Source of the DNA: Coprinus comatus
Lineage: Eukaryota > Basidiomycota > Agaricomycetes > Agaricales > Agaricaceae
DNA length: 64,000 nucleotides
NCBI GenBank assembly: GCA_034638255.1
Contig: JAWPGT010000001.1
Span: 2,108,001 to 2,172,000, forward strand
Reading direction: 5' to 3'
Numbering within the stretch: the stretch's first letter is position 1; the number at the start of each line of letters is the position of its first letter. Below the pieces are notes generated by a model. It ran no database searches and was not told the DNA's origin. It saw only the letters and a program-made list of their open reading frames with translations. Shown here in pieces: positions 25,601 through 40,118 of this stretch. The translations under genes were made by a program, and so were the position numbers.

Positions 25601-26212
25601 GGAAAAAGAGAAAGAGAAGAGTCCTAGCCCTGTTAAGGAAGACGGTGCCTCAGATACCAACGTCAAATCCGTATGTCTCTCTGCGTCTTGAGGTCCCTAC
25701 CGTATACATGATGCTAACAATGCATTTCTTAGTATCCTCATCAAGATAGCAAACGGGTGTTGGAATGTCTTCAAAAGTCACTTCGTATTGCAAACTCTGC
25801 TATTGAAGAGATAGTTACCGTTCAACTCTATTGTGATACCCTTGACCAGTATATCTATTATCTTGATCGTGGCGCTCCAGCGGTAAGCCAATTGTTCCGA
25901 ATACTCCTTTTCCTTTCTCATTATTTTTACGTACAGGTTGCTCCTAAATTTGTCAATAGTCTTGTTGAACTTATCACCTCCAGTATCGACAACATCTCAT
26001 CTCCCGATGTCCATCCATCTCAAAGAGCACCTCCTGGTCTTATCGAAGGCGTTCAAACACCAGAAATGATCACACGACATTTCAGGAATACATTGATATA
26101 TATCCAACGGAGAAAGAATGCTGCAGATGAAGGAGTTAATCCGGAAATTGATTCAAGATGGCACGAAGTTGATGTTATTGGAGCTTTTTTGAAGATGGGT
26201 CTTAGTCGGTAA
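22679..26212 (+). CDS. vps35: Retromer subunit Vps35
   Basis: Cargo-binding arch of retromer, which returns receptors from endosomes to the Golgi. The ATG at 22679 opens [20 protein letters not shown]. The next exons give the N-terminal Vps26-contact region including [20 protein letters not shown], then [20 protein letters not shown] and the [25 protein letters not shown] block, which is the most conserved Vps35 signature. The rest is an alpha-solenoid ending [18 protein letters not shown], stop TAA 26210-26212. About ten introns and roughly 970 residues. Two charged low-complexity insertions are present: Lys/Glu-rich near 23810-23920 and a dense Glu/Lys run near 25520-25625, the second between solenoid helices. 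Confidence 0.9.
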
Positions 26213-26538
26213 AACTGGTTTAGGGAGGTTGAACGTTAACGTTGAGGAAACAAAAAGAGTCTTCTTTTTGACTATTGTCTATTATCAAGCACCCATTTTG
26301 TTTTTGCTTTACTATCCCGTCTCCTAGTTGTTGTCTTCTTTTTTATCTTTCTTCTCTCTCATTGTGTTATGATTGTATCCACCTTCCTCCCTCGCCCCGC
26401 TTTTTAAGAGCTTGTATATTTTCTTACGGAGCGCTTTGTCGTCACTTATTAATAATGAGTCATTATCGCTATTTACTTGTTCATCATTACAATGGCTCTG
26501 CTATAAATCTTTGAGCTTCACAATGAGGAGTGTTTGAA
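26213..26538. other. Convergent intergenic, 3' UTRs
   Basis: Pyrimidine-rich sequence (26290-26400) between Vps35 and the small minus-strand gene. No gene seen. Confidence 0.5.
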
Positions 26539-26801
26539 CTAATCATTTTTGGAATCAACAGAGGGAAGTTGTCCCCAGCGACCGAAGCCACGGCGAGATT
26601 TATTCTGATTCAGAACTACAGTGTTTCCATTGACACCAATATGCGACATGCCTTGACATATCTATATTGAATTTTCTGCAACAACCCCTTGAAAAGGAAG
26701 AACATACATGATATTTCTATTTCTTGTACCAAATTCGGAATTGTAGCTGTACGAGCCTTTTGTTGGTCGCTGTCACATACAAACTCTCCGTTAGACCCCA
26801 T
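26539..26801 (-). CDS. Small hypothetical protein, two exons
   Basis: Predicted from an open frame starting MGSNGEFVCDSDQQKARTAT at 26801 and running to a GTATGT donor at 26707. An acceptor ending GTCAAG at 26652 joins it in frame to a second exon giving MSHIGVNGNTVVLNQNKSRR and then GFGRWGQLPSVDSKND, stop TAG 26539-26541. The result is 68 residues, hydrophilic, with a basic RRGFGRWG patch and no signal peptide or membrane segment. The 56-nt intron length fits the neighbouring genes. I do not recognise the family. If the intron is wrong, the first frame reads through to a less convincing 61-residue ORF. Confidence 0.4.
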
Positions 26802-27436
26802 TCACTCCCAACCCCTTTATACGCATACCACATCTTTGTCATCAGTCCTCTATAAATGATAGGACCTGTTGCAACTTACTACATAATGTAGATGGTATCT
26901 ATAGACTATAGTGGATATTTACATTCTTCAGTATATACCCATATAGTCAGCTTGACAAGGAATCTGGAGATTCTGAGCATACGAGATCCGGGAAAGAAAT
27001 TGGGGCGGACTTCTCGGAAGTCAAAACGTCGGAGCTTGGACAAACTTTTCAGATCTCGAAGAAAAGGAGGAGTGACCACTGAGAAAAACCCGCTGAACAA
27101 AGTCGTCGTGAGAGGATCAGTTTTCGAGAAAAGTTGGTGGTGGTAAAGATGTTTGTAGAAGGAGGTGTGACACCTCTTTCTACTAAGTGTTAATTTTGGA
27201 GAAAATAAATGTGTTCTGTCATTGGCTAACTTAGAGACTGGTAGAAAGTGTGGAGGTGATGGCTAATATTAGATACATGCGGATTGTGGCTGTGCAATGA
27301 GACATGCAGAAACAACCTCAACATCAACAAGACATTTCTTAGTTCTGGCCCCTGGGAGACTTTAATTGAAGAATCCATTTCTTTTTAATAAATTAACAGT
27401 TATATATGAATAAAAATTATATACAAAGGGAATGTT
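26802..27436. other. Intergenic, with a near-perfect palindrome
   Basis: Contains a plus-strand 84-codon open frame (26892-27146), basic and Ser/Arg/Lys-rich, which I could not support as a gene. A 27-nt inverted repeat lies just beyond it at 27156-27182. Confidence 0.35.
27156..27182. repeat. 27-nt near-perfect inverted repeat
   Basis: The two arms TAGAAGGAGGTGT and ACACCTCTTTCTA are reverse complements apart from one mismatch, around a single central G. It could be a hairpin in a 3' UTR or a binding site; its role is unknown. Confidence 0.5.
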
Positions 27437-28129
27437 TCAAACACCGAGACCAGGAGGATTTGAAAAATCCAGTGCCCAGCGCTCCTTTAACAATCCCGTC
27501 GCCGGCATAGTCAATTCCTGAGGACTAATTCCTCCATGGGCCTTGCTGTCCAAGGCCTTTATCCTCTCAAGGATATATGTTTCCCAGTCCTTTGAAAGAA
27601 AGCCGTCAACTTCAGTACACTTAAAAATGAACTAATGAACTTCGTACCTTTGACTGGGAAGAACTACCTGATTCACTGTTGAGGTCGATTTCCTCCCAAA
27701 ATTCTTCTTCATCTGACCCCTTAGTTTCTTTCTCCTGAATACCTTTACCCTCCAACTTCTTAAATGTTTCCACCAACTTTTTCCTCTTTCCTTCCTCAAC
27801 ATCTTTCCACATTGCGGCATCCCCCCTCTCCCTCCAAAATCTCCTTCCCATGGCCAAGCATTTTAACACCGTGAAAAACGCTAGATTCCCAACAAGTAGG
27901 AGACCCAGGATGATGAAGATGTATGACCATGGTGGAATGGCCTTAAATGCCTTCACCCAAGCATTATCCACCGTTGTCGTGGTAGCCGTAACCGTGGGCT
28001 CAGTAACCTCTGTAAAAACAATATAAGTAATTGCCATGAAATTAGTGTGTCCAACGTACCGTAAGTCATTGTCGGAGCGATTGATGATAGCGTTGAGGAG
28101 ATGACGGTGGTGTACGATTGGGGTGCCAT
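27437..28129 (-). CDS. Small single-pass membrane protein, unknown family
   Basis: Three-exon gene of roughly 190 residues. Exon 1 starts MAPQSYTTVISSTLSSIAPT at 28129, Ser/Thr-rich. An intron joins it to EVTEPTVTATTTTVDNAW. One clear membrane helix follows (SYIFIILGLLLVGNLAFFTV), then a basic and highly charged cytosolic part (GRRFWRERGD, EEGKRKKLVETFKKLEG). The last exon gives DWETYILERIKALDSKAHGG and ends NPPGLGV, stop TGA 27437-27439. The N-terminus would face outside and be short and O-glycosylatable. Reminiscent of small fungal type I proteins, but no domain is recognised. Confidence 0.6.
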
Positions 28130-30359
28130 ATTTTCAAATAAGAATTATATATGGATAAGTTTGAGTGCGAGTTATAAATGCAAATGTGAACTTGTGCGAG
28201 GAGTAAAGTGTGTACTGTGACGAAATTCATCAGCCCAACCGAATCTACCTTTTTATATCCCCCGACCTGAGGTCTAAAATCCATTTGAAACTTAAGAAAA
28301 GGGTTTTCAGAAACACCCGCTCCTCCGTCCATTCTACTTACTCCAATTTCCTCCTAAATATTTGGAGTATCGAAGGCCTGATCATAATAATATGCTACAG
28401 TTTGTACTTCTCCTGTTAATCAGGAACAGCTGGACGATCCGGATTCTAGACCCCTCTGTTAGGATAACAGGAGTTAGCGCCCGTACGTGGTTCTATGAGT
28501 GTAAGAGGACATACTTTACATGCCTTCAGACATTGCCATTATACAAATAGTATGCACACAGGAATTCGGTGGCACTGTTTGTTTTAGATCATGCAATGCA
28601 AATCCTATCGTTTCCTCTCTTCGACTCTTTACTTCCAGCGCGTTGAGTCTAATCCCATGAACATAAACTCGCTTGTAAGATAGCAAATATTATGAAGCGC
28701 GATTGTCTCAAGGGAATGTGATTGTTAACTGTGCTTCGAGATTCTCTCCAAAACCATATCAGAAAGGATCCGAGGTGGAATGTTCAGATGAAGATCTACT
28801 GCTGTTCTTTTTCCTTTTCCTTTCTGTGTGAAGGACGGGGTTAACAAACAATATTATAAGATAGAAGGTGAAACAATAAACTCACAAACAAAGGCAGTGG
28901 AGCCATGTTAATTTCACCGCATACAATCTTTTTTCCCGGAGGGTTGGACTTGAGTCTTGAGTTTTAAGTCCAAAGATGAATAGGCACTTTAGCATTGGTT
29001 ACCACATATTCGACGGAACCAGTTAGTAAATGGTATATAGATGGAAATAGTCCTGGACCTCCTGGTGAAAGCAGAGGATAGGCGTACAACTGGAAAACTA
29101 TGTTGTCTTTCGGTGCTCATAGGCTTGTCGGCTAGAGAAGGTATGGATATGCAGCCAGTTGTGTTGTTATATTTTTTTCTTGATTTTTTGTTCTTTCCAT
29201 AGATCCGAAAATTAAACCTTCAGTGATGTCGTGTTCGGTTGTGTATAGGTTAACAACCCCAGTCTATCAGCCTGGATTCCAGAGAACCACGGGGATGGCA
29301 GGTTGTAAAACCATATTCATTATGGTATTTTTAACTGTAGAATAATTAAGCATGAATGAAACGAGCCAATTCAGGAGAGTGAGGTTTAATGTTTATGATC
29401 AAGACCGTGATGGTGTAGGTAGCAGAACCGTGGGAGACATCACCTTGATGGTGGCGACATTGATAAAAAGCACTACTGCACCAGCGACCACTCATGTGTA
29501 CCGGCACTCGTCTAGGGTGCTTTATATTATCAAAAGGCAGTTGAACTTGTAAATAATCATTAATTTCTGTACTATACAACTTTATACCATTCAAACCATT
29601 GACAGTTTATGTAAAGAGAAGGATGTGTAATGGAAGATATGGGTATGGGTGCGGGAATAACACATGGATAATGTATGGGAAGATCTTGAACCAGCCTACA
29701 GAACCTGGATTGAGGTGACTCATGTCTTGAATCAAGAGTTAATAATGTAAATCATATTAAACGACTCCGACAAATTGGCATGCAGGATGAACTTGTAAAT
29801 AGCCATTCTTTAAATGACCTGTTCCGAGCTATTATAGATTAAAAGTTATTTAGATAATATATAGAAGTCACAGCTTACCTAGGGTTGTTCATCCTGGCAT
29901 GTTTCTAACTCCAAGTTCTATTCCAATGGATATGGAATATATAAGCCCATGTCTTCCACGAAAAATAAACTCAAGATGGTGGTGGCGTAACTAAATTCGC
30001 ATGAGAAAAGTGGAAGAAAACGAACTCACTGCGAAATATTCATAATATGCTAGAAGAGGAAAAGTAACAAGGGAAAGGTGAAGGCCCAAGTTCTTAAATC
30101 TTTATTCCAATCGATTAAAGGGAGCTTGGGACAATCTTATTGTGTACTATAAGACCACAGCTCCTCCATCTGTTCCTTGGGCGTTTCATCGGCAGTCAGT
30201 TGTAGACACCTAGCAAATAACGCTTGTTGCCAATGGACGTTCAAATGTTCGCAGGCAGAAAAGTAGATCCAATTGGTGTATATGAAGATATGGATATATT
30301 AGCCAACCCAAGAAAATCCTATTAGTGTACACACGACTCTAAAAAAATATCCATCATTA
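28130..30359. other. 2.2-kb gene-poor stretch
   Basis: AT-rich, with only short, unconvincing open frames on either strand (for example 29346-29594). I looked for further CaaX-ending pheromone ORFs, tRNA cloverleaves and transposase-like motifs and found none. A GAACTTGTAAATA string recurs at about 29542 and 29788. Confidence 0.4.
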
Positions 30360-32474
<2,115 letters not shown>

Positions 32475-32798
32475 TACGAGGAAGAAGAAGAGTTCAGAGG
32501 TTCGACGACGTGATAATGATAGCCGTTCCTTGAAAGGGATTATTATATAATGTGGGGTCACTAAATATATTTTCGACCAACTATAAAAACCAAGCACGGT
32601 ATCTACCAACAGAAGCGAAGCATGTATATGGACTCAATTGGGGTTGAAAAGAAAAGAAAAGAATGGCTTCAACCAGAGTGTAACCCTCCCCATAGCCAAA
32701 TATGTTATTCTACAAAGTATGTGTATAAAGACGTAGATGTAATGCATATGTTGGATGCAACAACGAAGACAACAAAAAGCAGTTTGTCACCAAGCAGT
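32475..32798. other. Promoter side of the MYST gene and 3' flank of RPB1
   Basis: No gene seen. Confidence 0.5.
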
Positions 32799-35700
32799 TT
32801 AATCCCAAGTTGGGTTCGATTGATATGAATGATTTCTGCTTGTTCCGTTTTGCGTAGGGCTGGAAGGTGACCATTGAGGTGACGCTGGGCTATATGCAGG
32901 CGAGGTCGGTGCTAAAAGATCAAGTTAGTCAACTGTATACATAAACAATTACACTATGGATGCTCACAGTAAGCTGGAGCTGGAGATAGTAAAATAATCA
33001 GCAAAGGCCTGAAAGAAACATAGTTGATATAACTCACAGGCAGGGGAATAGGCAGGTGAGGTAGGAGCTGATAAACATGTTAGATACAAACCCTGCTACA
33101 GAAATGATAGTTACTTACAGAATCTGGGAGAGGAAGGCGATGCCATTGGAGATGTGGGTGAATACTTCGGTGATGATGGACTCATACGAGGAGAAGTTGG
33201 TGAAACTAAAAACAAAATATTATTAAATGTTCATAGAAATAGAAGACAAAAAACATACATCTTGGTGAAGCAGGACTGAACGATGGGCTCGTTGGTGAGT
33301 AGCGCGGTGAGGTAGGGCTGAATGAAGGCGATTGTGGGCTGTAACGTGGTGATGTCGGAGAGAATGAAGGTGAGGTTGGGGAATAGCGCGGACTTGTTGG
33401 AGAGTAAGCCGGGGAAGTAAGATTGAGTGCGGGTGATGTAGGTGAATATGTAGGTGACGTTGGTCCTCTGCTTCGGTCGTAAAATGGCGAGGTGGCGTAA
33501 GGTGATGTTCCGAAAGGTGAGGTAGGAGCCCCATATGGTGATTGAGGAACGAAACTCGGTGATGTAGGAGAATATGCGTTGGGCGAGCTTGGACTATAAC
33601 CAGGTCCAGCTGGTGACATTCCACCTGCACCAAGAGGACTTTGACCAAAGCCAAGATATTGGAAGTTTCCTGATTCATCACTTCCGTTCGACGCAAGAGG
33701 AGTAAATGATGCCGATTCACCCTTAAACATACCATCATGCCATACAGGTGAATTAGTGTCATATGGCGTCATTGCCACTTGTCCAGGTGTCATACCATCG
33801 TCCAATTGTGCAGCAAGCATTGACTGAACAGGTAAACTGTGATCGACGATGGCATCCTTAAGCATATCAATATCAAGTGCGACCTCGAATGCTCCTGTGC
33901 CCATGGGTGCCATTTGTCCAAACATAACGTTCTCTGCAATACCATGACAATCATCCTTCTCTCCCACCGCCGCTGCTTCCATAAGAATTTCTACTGTCTC
34001 TTCGAACGAACACCTCATCAATGCGCCCGTATCCGCACGATTAATTCCATGACGGGTGATAGCCATAAGCGTTCCACGATGGGTCATTAGGTCACAAAGA
34101 AGAGCAAGATGACGGTAATTGACATAGGAACCATCGAACTCGATAACACCACGCAATTCCTTCATGATAGCACCACGAGCAGCCTCAATACCAAGCACAT
34201 TAAATACTTCAACACACGAGTTGGAGTAAGTCTTGGTAAAGTCCACACCGTCAACACACATCACCGTCTTCAAATTGATACCATCGGTTTCAAGAATCCA
34301 CTCCTTCTCCTTTCCAGAGACAATGCTACCATCGGATGAGACAGTAACTTTGTCCTGTTGGGTCAAGAAAACCCTATTAATACCCAGCACACCACGCAAA
34401 CTAACAGAGTTAAGCATAGTATTCTCCAGCTGCCTTAAGAATATATCTTCCTCAACAGTTCCAAGTCCCTCCTCATCTTTATCTGGACTACCAAGCACAC
34501 GACAACGAATAATAAGTTTCTCCGAGTTATCTTCAGACCAGATCACGAAGAGATCAGTCTTAAAGCTCTCTGCGATTCGGCTAGCCACATAGTGCATAGT
34601 AAGCTTTCGATCAATCATCTTTGCACGATCAAGTTCGAGACGAAGCAACCATGGCGATTGCAAATGAAGCTTCGATTCAATTTCTTCATCGGGAATAGCG
34701 AAGAAGGATTCAACGAAAACGGAATCTTCCTCGATAATGGTTGAACTTGGATCTGGATCATACCAAATCTCGACAGCAGCGGTAACAGTCCGTAGTGAAG
34801 TATATGCCAACTCTTGCTGTACATTCTTCGCCAATTCAGTAGATTGAGCAATTTCCGGGTCCAAATAGACGGTGAGGGAAGGTGTTTTGATGTTGGTCGC
34901 GACGTTGATGATTTCTTTTAGACGCGGTACACCAAGCGTGACGTTCTTACTTGACACACCAGCATAATGGAAAGTGTTCAAAGTCATCTGAGTGGCGGGT
35001 TCACCAATGGACTGCGCCGCAAGAGTACCACACATTTCTCCAGGATGTACCACAGATTGGTTAAACTTCGATTCAACTTCACCAAGCACCCAATCGAACG
35101 CCTCGCGGGTGAGATGGAATTTTTCAAGAACACGACGAGTAGCGAATGTTGCCCGCAAGTGCATCTTAAACATCAATGTTGCGTTCTCCTGGGCTTCAGC
35201 ACTCAAGGGGTCATCACCACGAGAGACAAGAAGACGATGGCCGAGTTCCCTAACAGCATCCACAATGTACGAGGGTTCCAGGTCACTTGGTTTACGACGA
35301 TCAATATGGAAGATTTGGGTAGCATTTTGGACAATGCGGTGGAGGTTGACGGGGAGGTAATGAGGTTGGGTGGTAGGTGTGCGAGGGAAGATAAAGCTAC
35401 GAAGTGTCGTACGATCCTTAACGAGTTGGTTGAATTCCTCGTCAAGTTTCGACTGGAGTTCCAGTGAGCTATCATCAATTCCAACTTGCAATACACCAGG
35501 CAAGAATCCTCCAGCAGGGTCCGTAACGTCCACGCGATAGCTGTGTTCGAACTCCTTGTTGTTGAGACCAAACGTTTCCACCGTTTGTTTCTCGATGAAT
35601 GCACCATCCATACCGTCCTCACCGTAAATGAACTGGATCAAGTCTCCGAGAGAATTACGAACGGTACCATCATAACAGACCATCACATCTTCCAATGCTT

Positions 35701-38700
35701 TGACGAGACGTCGTTGAATGTAACCAGTTTCGGCTGTCTTGACAGCAGTATCGATCAAACCTTCACGACCGGCCATAGCATGAAAGAAGAATTCTTGTGG
35801 GGTCAAACCACGCAAATACGAGTTCTCGACAAATCCTCTAGCTTCAGGACTGAAATCATCCTTGGTGAAATGCGGTAGAGTACGATGACGGAATCCAAAA
35901 GGAATACGACGACCTTCCACACTCTGTTGCCCCACACAAACAGACATCTGAGAGATGTTAATGAATGAACCCTTGGAACCGGCAACCACCATCTGTTTGA
36001 CATTGTTATCCTCCTTCAAATGCTTCTGAGCATATTGACCGGAAGTATCACGAGCTAAATTGAGCTCGCGCTCCACCATACTCTCGAAAGATTCACGAAT
36101 GGTCATACCGGGCTTGGGTTTCAGACGATCATGAGTAGCGTCATCAATGATCTCAGACACCTTTGCCTTGCGATCCGCGATGGTTTGAGTAATGTAGGAC
36201 ATGGTTTTGCTATCAGCAATAGTATCACCAATACCGATACTGAATCCATTATGGAATAACCAATAGTTGACCACGCGTTGGAGACCGGTGAATAATGCTC
36301 GGGTAACCTCCGGGCCCTTTTCACGGAAGACGACATGAATGAGACCACCTTGTTGTGCGCCAGCAGTTTTCTTTTCCACAATACCAAATATCAGCTCTCC
36401 GTTCTCAATGAGAATGCCGTCGTCGAATACGGGATTCGAGGATTTAGGATCGGGTGAACGGTGAATGTTGGTACCACGAGGAATCGTCAGGCTGAGTATC
36501 TGTTTTCCTGTCCATAAAGGTTTCGGTTTGAGGATAGCGGGTGTGGGTATTGAGCCGTCCCATTCAGGGACCCAGAGAAGAATATTTTGGACTTGATTCC
36601 AATCCAAGAAGGTATCACGGAGAGTAAATTTGCGAATACCACACAGAGTGTCTTGTACAATGCCCATGACAGGCTTATTGGCTTGGGGGGAAATAATCTG
36701 ATGCACAATGTCTGAGCTAGGGTACACTCGCTTGGAATGTGATACCAACCTGTCGAGGAACCCATGCAACCTGCGCCAGTTCAGCTCTTGTTTCCTCGCT
36801 TTGAGGTACACTATAAGGGCGATATTAAGGAACTGATGGCCAGGAAATACATATAGAATACATACTGCATATTCATTTCGTCACCATCGAAATCGGCGTT
36901 GTAAGGTGGGGTGCTAGTCAAAGGTGAGCGGAGTGAAAGGTGATTGCAACAAATGCATACACAGAGAGATTGAGACGGAAAGCTGAAGAAATATGTTAAT
37001 ATATGCTGAACATAACATGTAGATGTTGATACTTACTAGAATAAGGCATTAGCCGAACACGATGGCTCATCATACTCATTTTGTGCAAACTAGGCTGCCG
37101 GTTGAAAAGCACATAGCTAGAAAAAGATATTAGAAATGAAATGAGGTAATCGGTGGACAAGCTACTCACTCTCCATCTTTGAGATGACGTTCGACAATCC
37201 AACCAAATTGCAGGAATGCATCGGCACGCTTATTGTACCTGAGATCGATGCGTTCACCAGTATCACGGACCACATATCTCGCACCGGGGTAATTTGTCGG
37301 GCCATTTCGCACAAGCTCCTGTAAATAAGCGATATTGTATGGTGTGACTCGCTCTGGGAATGTGAGATTCATCGCGATACTCCGTGGTACACCAACTTCA
37401 TCCAATTCTAAATTTGGATCACCAGTGATGACCGTACGAGCGGAGAAATCCACTCGTTTTCCCATGAGGTTACCACGTAGACGCCCTTCTTTGCCTTTTA
37501 GGCGCGCGCGAATAGCTTTCACTGGCCTGCCCGACTTCTGTAGAGCTTGTGGGATACCTGCAATATCATTATCCATATACGTGGCAACGTGGAACTGGGC
37601 AAGCATGAGTACAGCAAGTAAATGTCAAAATTTAGGTTTATGGTACCTGTAGGAGCTGTTCAAACTCAGAGATGACGTGAGCCGGTGCTCCTTCCTGTTC
37701 ACAACGACGGACGTTCGCGGATGCCTTGATAATATCACCAAGCTTGTAAGTCAAATCATCCTCACTGCGCATTGCACCGCCGTCGACAGCAATGCTGGGA
37801 CGAACAGGCGGTGGTGGAACGGGCATAACGGTGAGAATCATCCACTCCGGCCTTGCATACTCATCAGAAAGCCCTAAAAGGTGCAGATCTGAATCAGACA
37901 TCTTCTTGAAGACGGTATAAACCTCAGAGGGTGTAATCGGCCTTTTGTCAGGCTGCATGGATTTAGCCTCCTAATGATCCAGGCGGGGTTAGTATCAACA
38001 ACTATTAGCATATGGGAAGGACCAACGTCGTCGTCATCTTTCGTTTTTTTATACTGAACAAACAGCTTTAAGCCTTCCTTCCTAATCTGTGGTTGAATAT
38101 GACCACATCCACCGTGTCCCTTTTTAGTTTCTTCGGTTTCGGGGTCGCCTTCTTCCTTCACCTCATCTGGTTCACAAACCGTCTTGGTCTTACAATGGGA
38201 CCAAACAACGGCCATACGAGCCTTTGGGTCGCGAAGGTGGCGAATCTTGTCCGCGAAATTGGGATCCGACTTAATATTAAAATACAGTAACGATGCGAAA
38301 GGTGACGCGTGTGATGTGATCGTGGAGTCGACGTTTAATATGAACAGAAAGTATGTGAATCAAATCGTCAGTATTAGTGTCTACCAATTGGAAATTGCCC
38401 AGTGTATGGACAAAACACCAGTACAACAGGGGGCCACACCCAACGAGCCAAAGCGCAGTGGCAAATGGCACACATCCAACGCTGCGTTACAGCACGGATG
38501 GACCAGCCAATTCCAACGAGATTGTTTTCCGCACTCCTCGTTCAGCCCCCCATTTCACCCGCAACCTCGTGTCCAACCAAGCGCCGTGCAGATGTCATGG
38601 GATAGACGCGGCGATCAAGCGACCGAAAACGCGCGTCGTACATCCCCTGCAACGGGTGGAAGAACGCCCTCGATTATCGAAGGACTTGGCGTGGTGCGAG

Positions 38701-39254
38701 CTTGGGGTTCTCCGTGATTGGAGAGAGCCCCCAGAAAATTGGGATGGTGGGGTGCGAAACGAGTAGAGGAAATATACGACTCACGATGTCGGCTTTCAGT
38801 CTTCCACAATTAACACATATACACTCCAGGATTTTCTTTACTTTCACAATAAAACCTAGAGAGCCCGATGGTTAAAACGCCAGAGGCTACGGGAAAGAAG
38901 AACGTACCTGGATGAAAAACAGGCCTCGCTAACTCTATATGACCAAAATGACCAGGACACTCTGACATTCCTTCTCCACAGGTTTGACACTTGAAGTTAC
39001 GGTCGATTGTACCCATCCGAGGATCCATCAAGCCACCCATTTTGGGCTTATGAGTACCTTCATCCATGACTTCTGGATGCTCAATTTTGGCGACTGAGAT
39101 GGCTTTCTGTGAATGAGAAAAAATATTTTGTCAGCACAATAGCAAGGGCCAAAGAGAAGCGACGCACGATTTCCTCTGGCGAAAGGATACCAAACTGGAC
39201 TTCCTTGACCTTGCGGATAGGAGCTGCAGAAAAAGCAAACTGGTGACCAAGCAT
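32799..39254 (-). CDS. rpb1: RNA polymerase II largest subunit
   Basis: Catalytic subunit of Pol II, about 1,700 residues. The start [20 protein letters not shown] at 39254 is followed by the zinc-binding clamp ([20 protein letters not shown] and [13 protein letters not shown]), the rudder and switch region with [20 protein letters not shown], the Mg-binding [10 protein letters not shown] (near 36870-36903), and the bridge helix/trigger loop block ([20 protein letters not shown]). The CTD begins near 33640 with degenerate repeats and becomes regular YSPTSPx heptads. It is spread over several small exons and ends SYQSNPTWD at TAA 32799-32801. About 15 introns; the second (38270-38784) is 515 nt, far longer than the others. 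One intron near 36680-36750 keeps the frame open and could be mistaken for coding sequence. Confidence 0.95.
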
Positions 39255-40118
39255 GTTGGGTTATATATCCTTGGTGAATGGCAAAAGAAAGGGTTAAAAT
39301 GAGAAATCAGAAGCAAGAGAAGTAGAGCGAGAAGAAGTCCAAGGCAGAATTAAGTTGGGTAAAATAGATCCAAAAAGTTTTGTTGAGGTTTTAAGTACTG
39401 CAGAGCGCGTCAAGAGGCGGAATTGCAGAATTGAACAAGGCGACGAAAAGTCGGAGCAAAGAGTCTTCTGCTGGTCTTGCTGAGCGCAAAGTACGCGAGA
39501 GATGCTGTAGACTGCAGATAAACGATAGCTGGTGCTGAGAGCGCAGTTGGGTGGCCAACTGAACGAGTGACGACGATGCGTGTGGTGGTTGAGGTCAACC
39601 AACGATGGAGACACTCTTTTCGACTCCGCCTCGGCACACACTCAGCTCACGCGTGACATGCTGACAAATGGTGTCACAATCTTGTTCTTACAGGATTTCT
39701 GAACGGAAAACAAAAGATTGCGGTCGAATAATCCTTGAGGACACAGAACAGAACACCGAGGGCCAATCCAACACATCCCAGCTTTCCATAGGCTTCTTCT
39801 CTGCCAATCCTGGCATGGCCCGGTCACGTATTTGTCCTTGTTGTGTTCCTTCCCCGAGTCCCCGCCAACTGACTCGCACTTGACTCGAGGCGGTACATGC
39901 ATACAGTCTGCTATGATTAATCACAAATCAGTCGTATTCCTGACTTACTGACCCGTTATGTTATCCTCTCCACAACTAAGTACCCACCAATTAACACATA
40001 TACAAATCACCCCGCTTAGTCAGCATCTCCTTCCCTCAGCAACTAGCGTCACTTGTTCACTACAACTCTCAGCTTCAACTTATTCTCTCAACCTTCTTAC
40101 TCTTACATCCAAAATATC
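39255..40118. other. Bidirectional promoter region of RPB1 and Vps27
   Basis: 864 bases with several overlapping spurious frames, no gene seen. CT/GA-rich patches occur near 39300-39420. Confidence 0.45.

Noticed and set aside
26892..27146. 84-codon plus-strand ORF, basic, ending WWW
   Set aside because: No similarity, no signal peptide, no splice context, and it lies in a likely promoter region. Kept only as a note.
29346..29594. 82-codon minus-strand ORF
   Set aside because: It overlaps an equally long plus-strand frame with no recognisable protein in either, and no CaaX ending, so it was not called a pheromone gene.
33206..36811. Single 1,201-codon minus-strand frame taken as one exon
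   Set aside because: It contains at least one in-frame intron (about 36680-36750): the RPB1 block WVPRQ should join directly to [11 protein letters not shown]. Its start and end also run into introns.
38184..38717. 177-codon plus-strand open frame opposite RPB1
   Set aside because: It overlaps an RPB1 exon and the long intron in antisense. It has no recognisable domain, and several frames are open here because the DNA is GC-rich.
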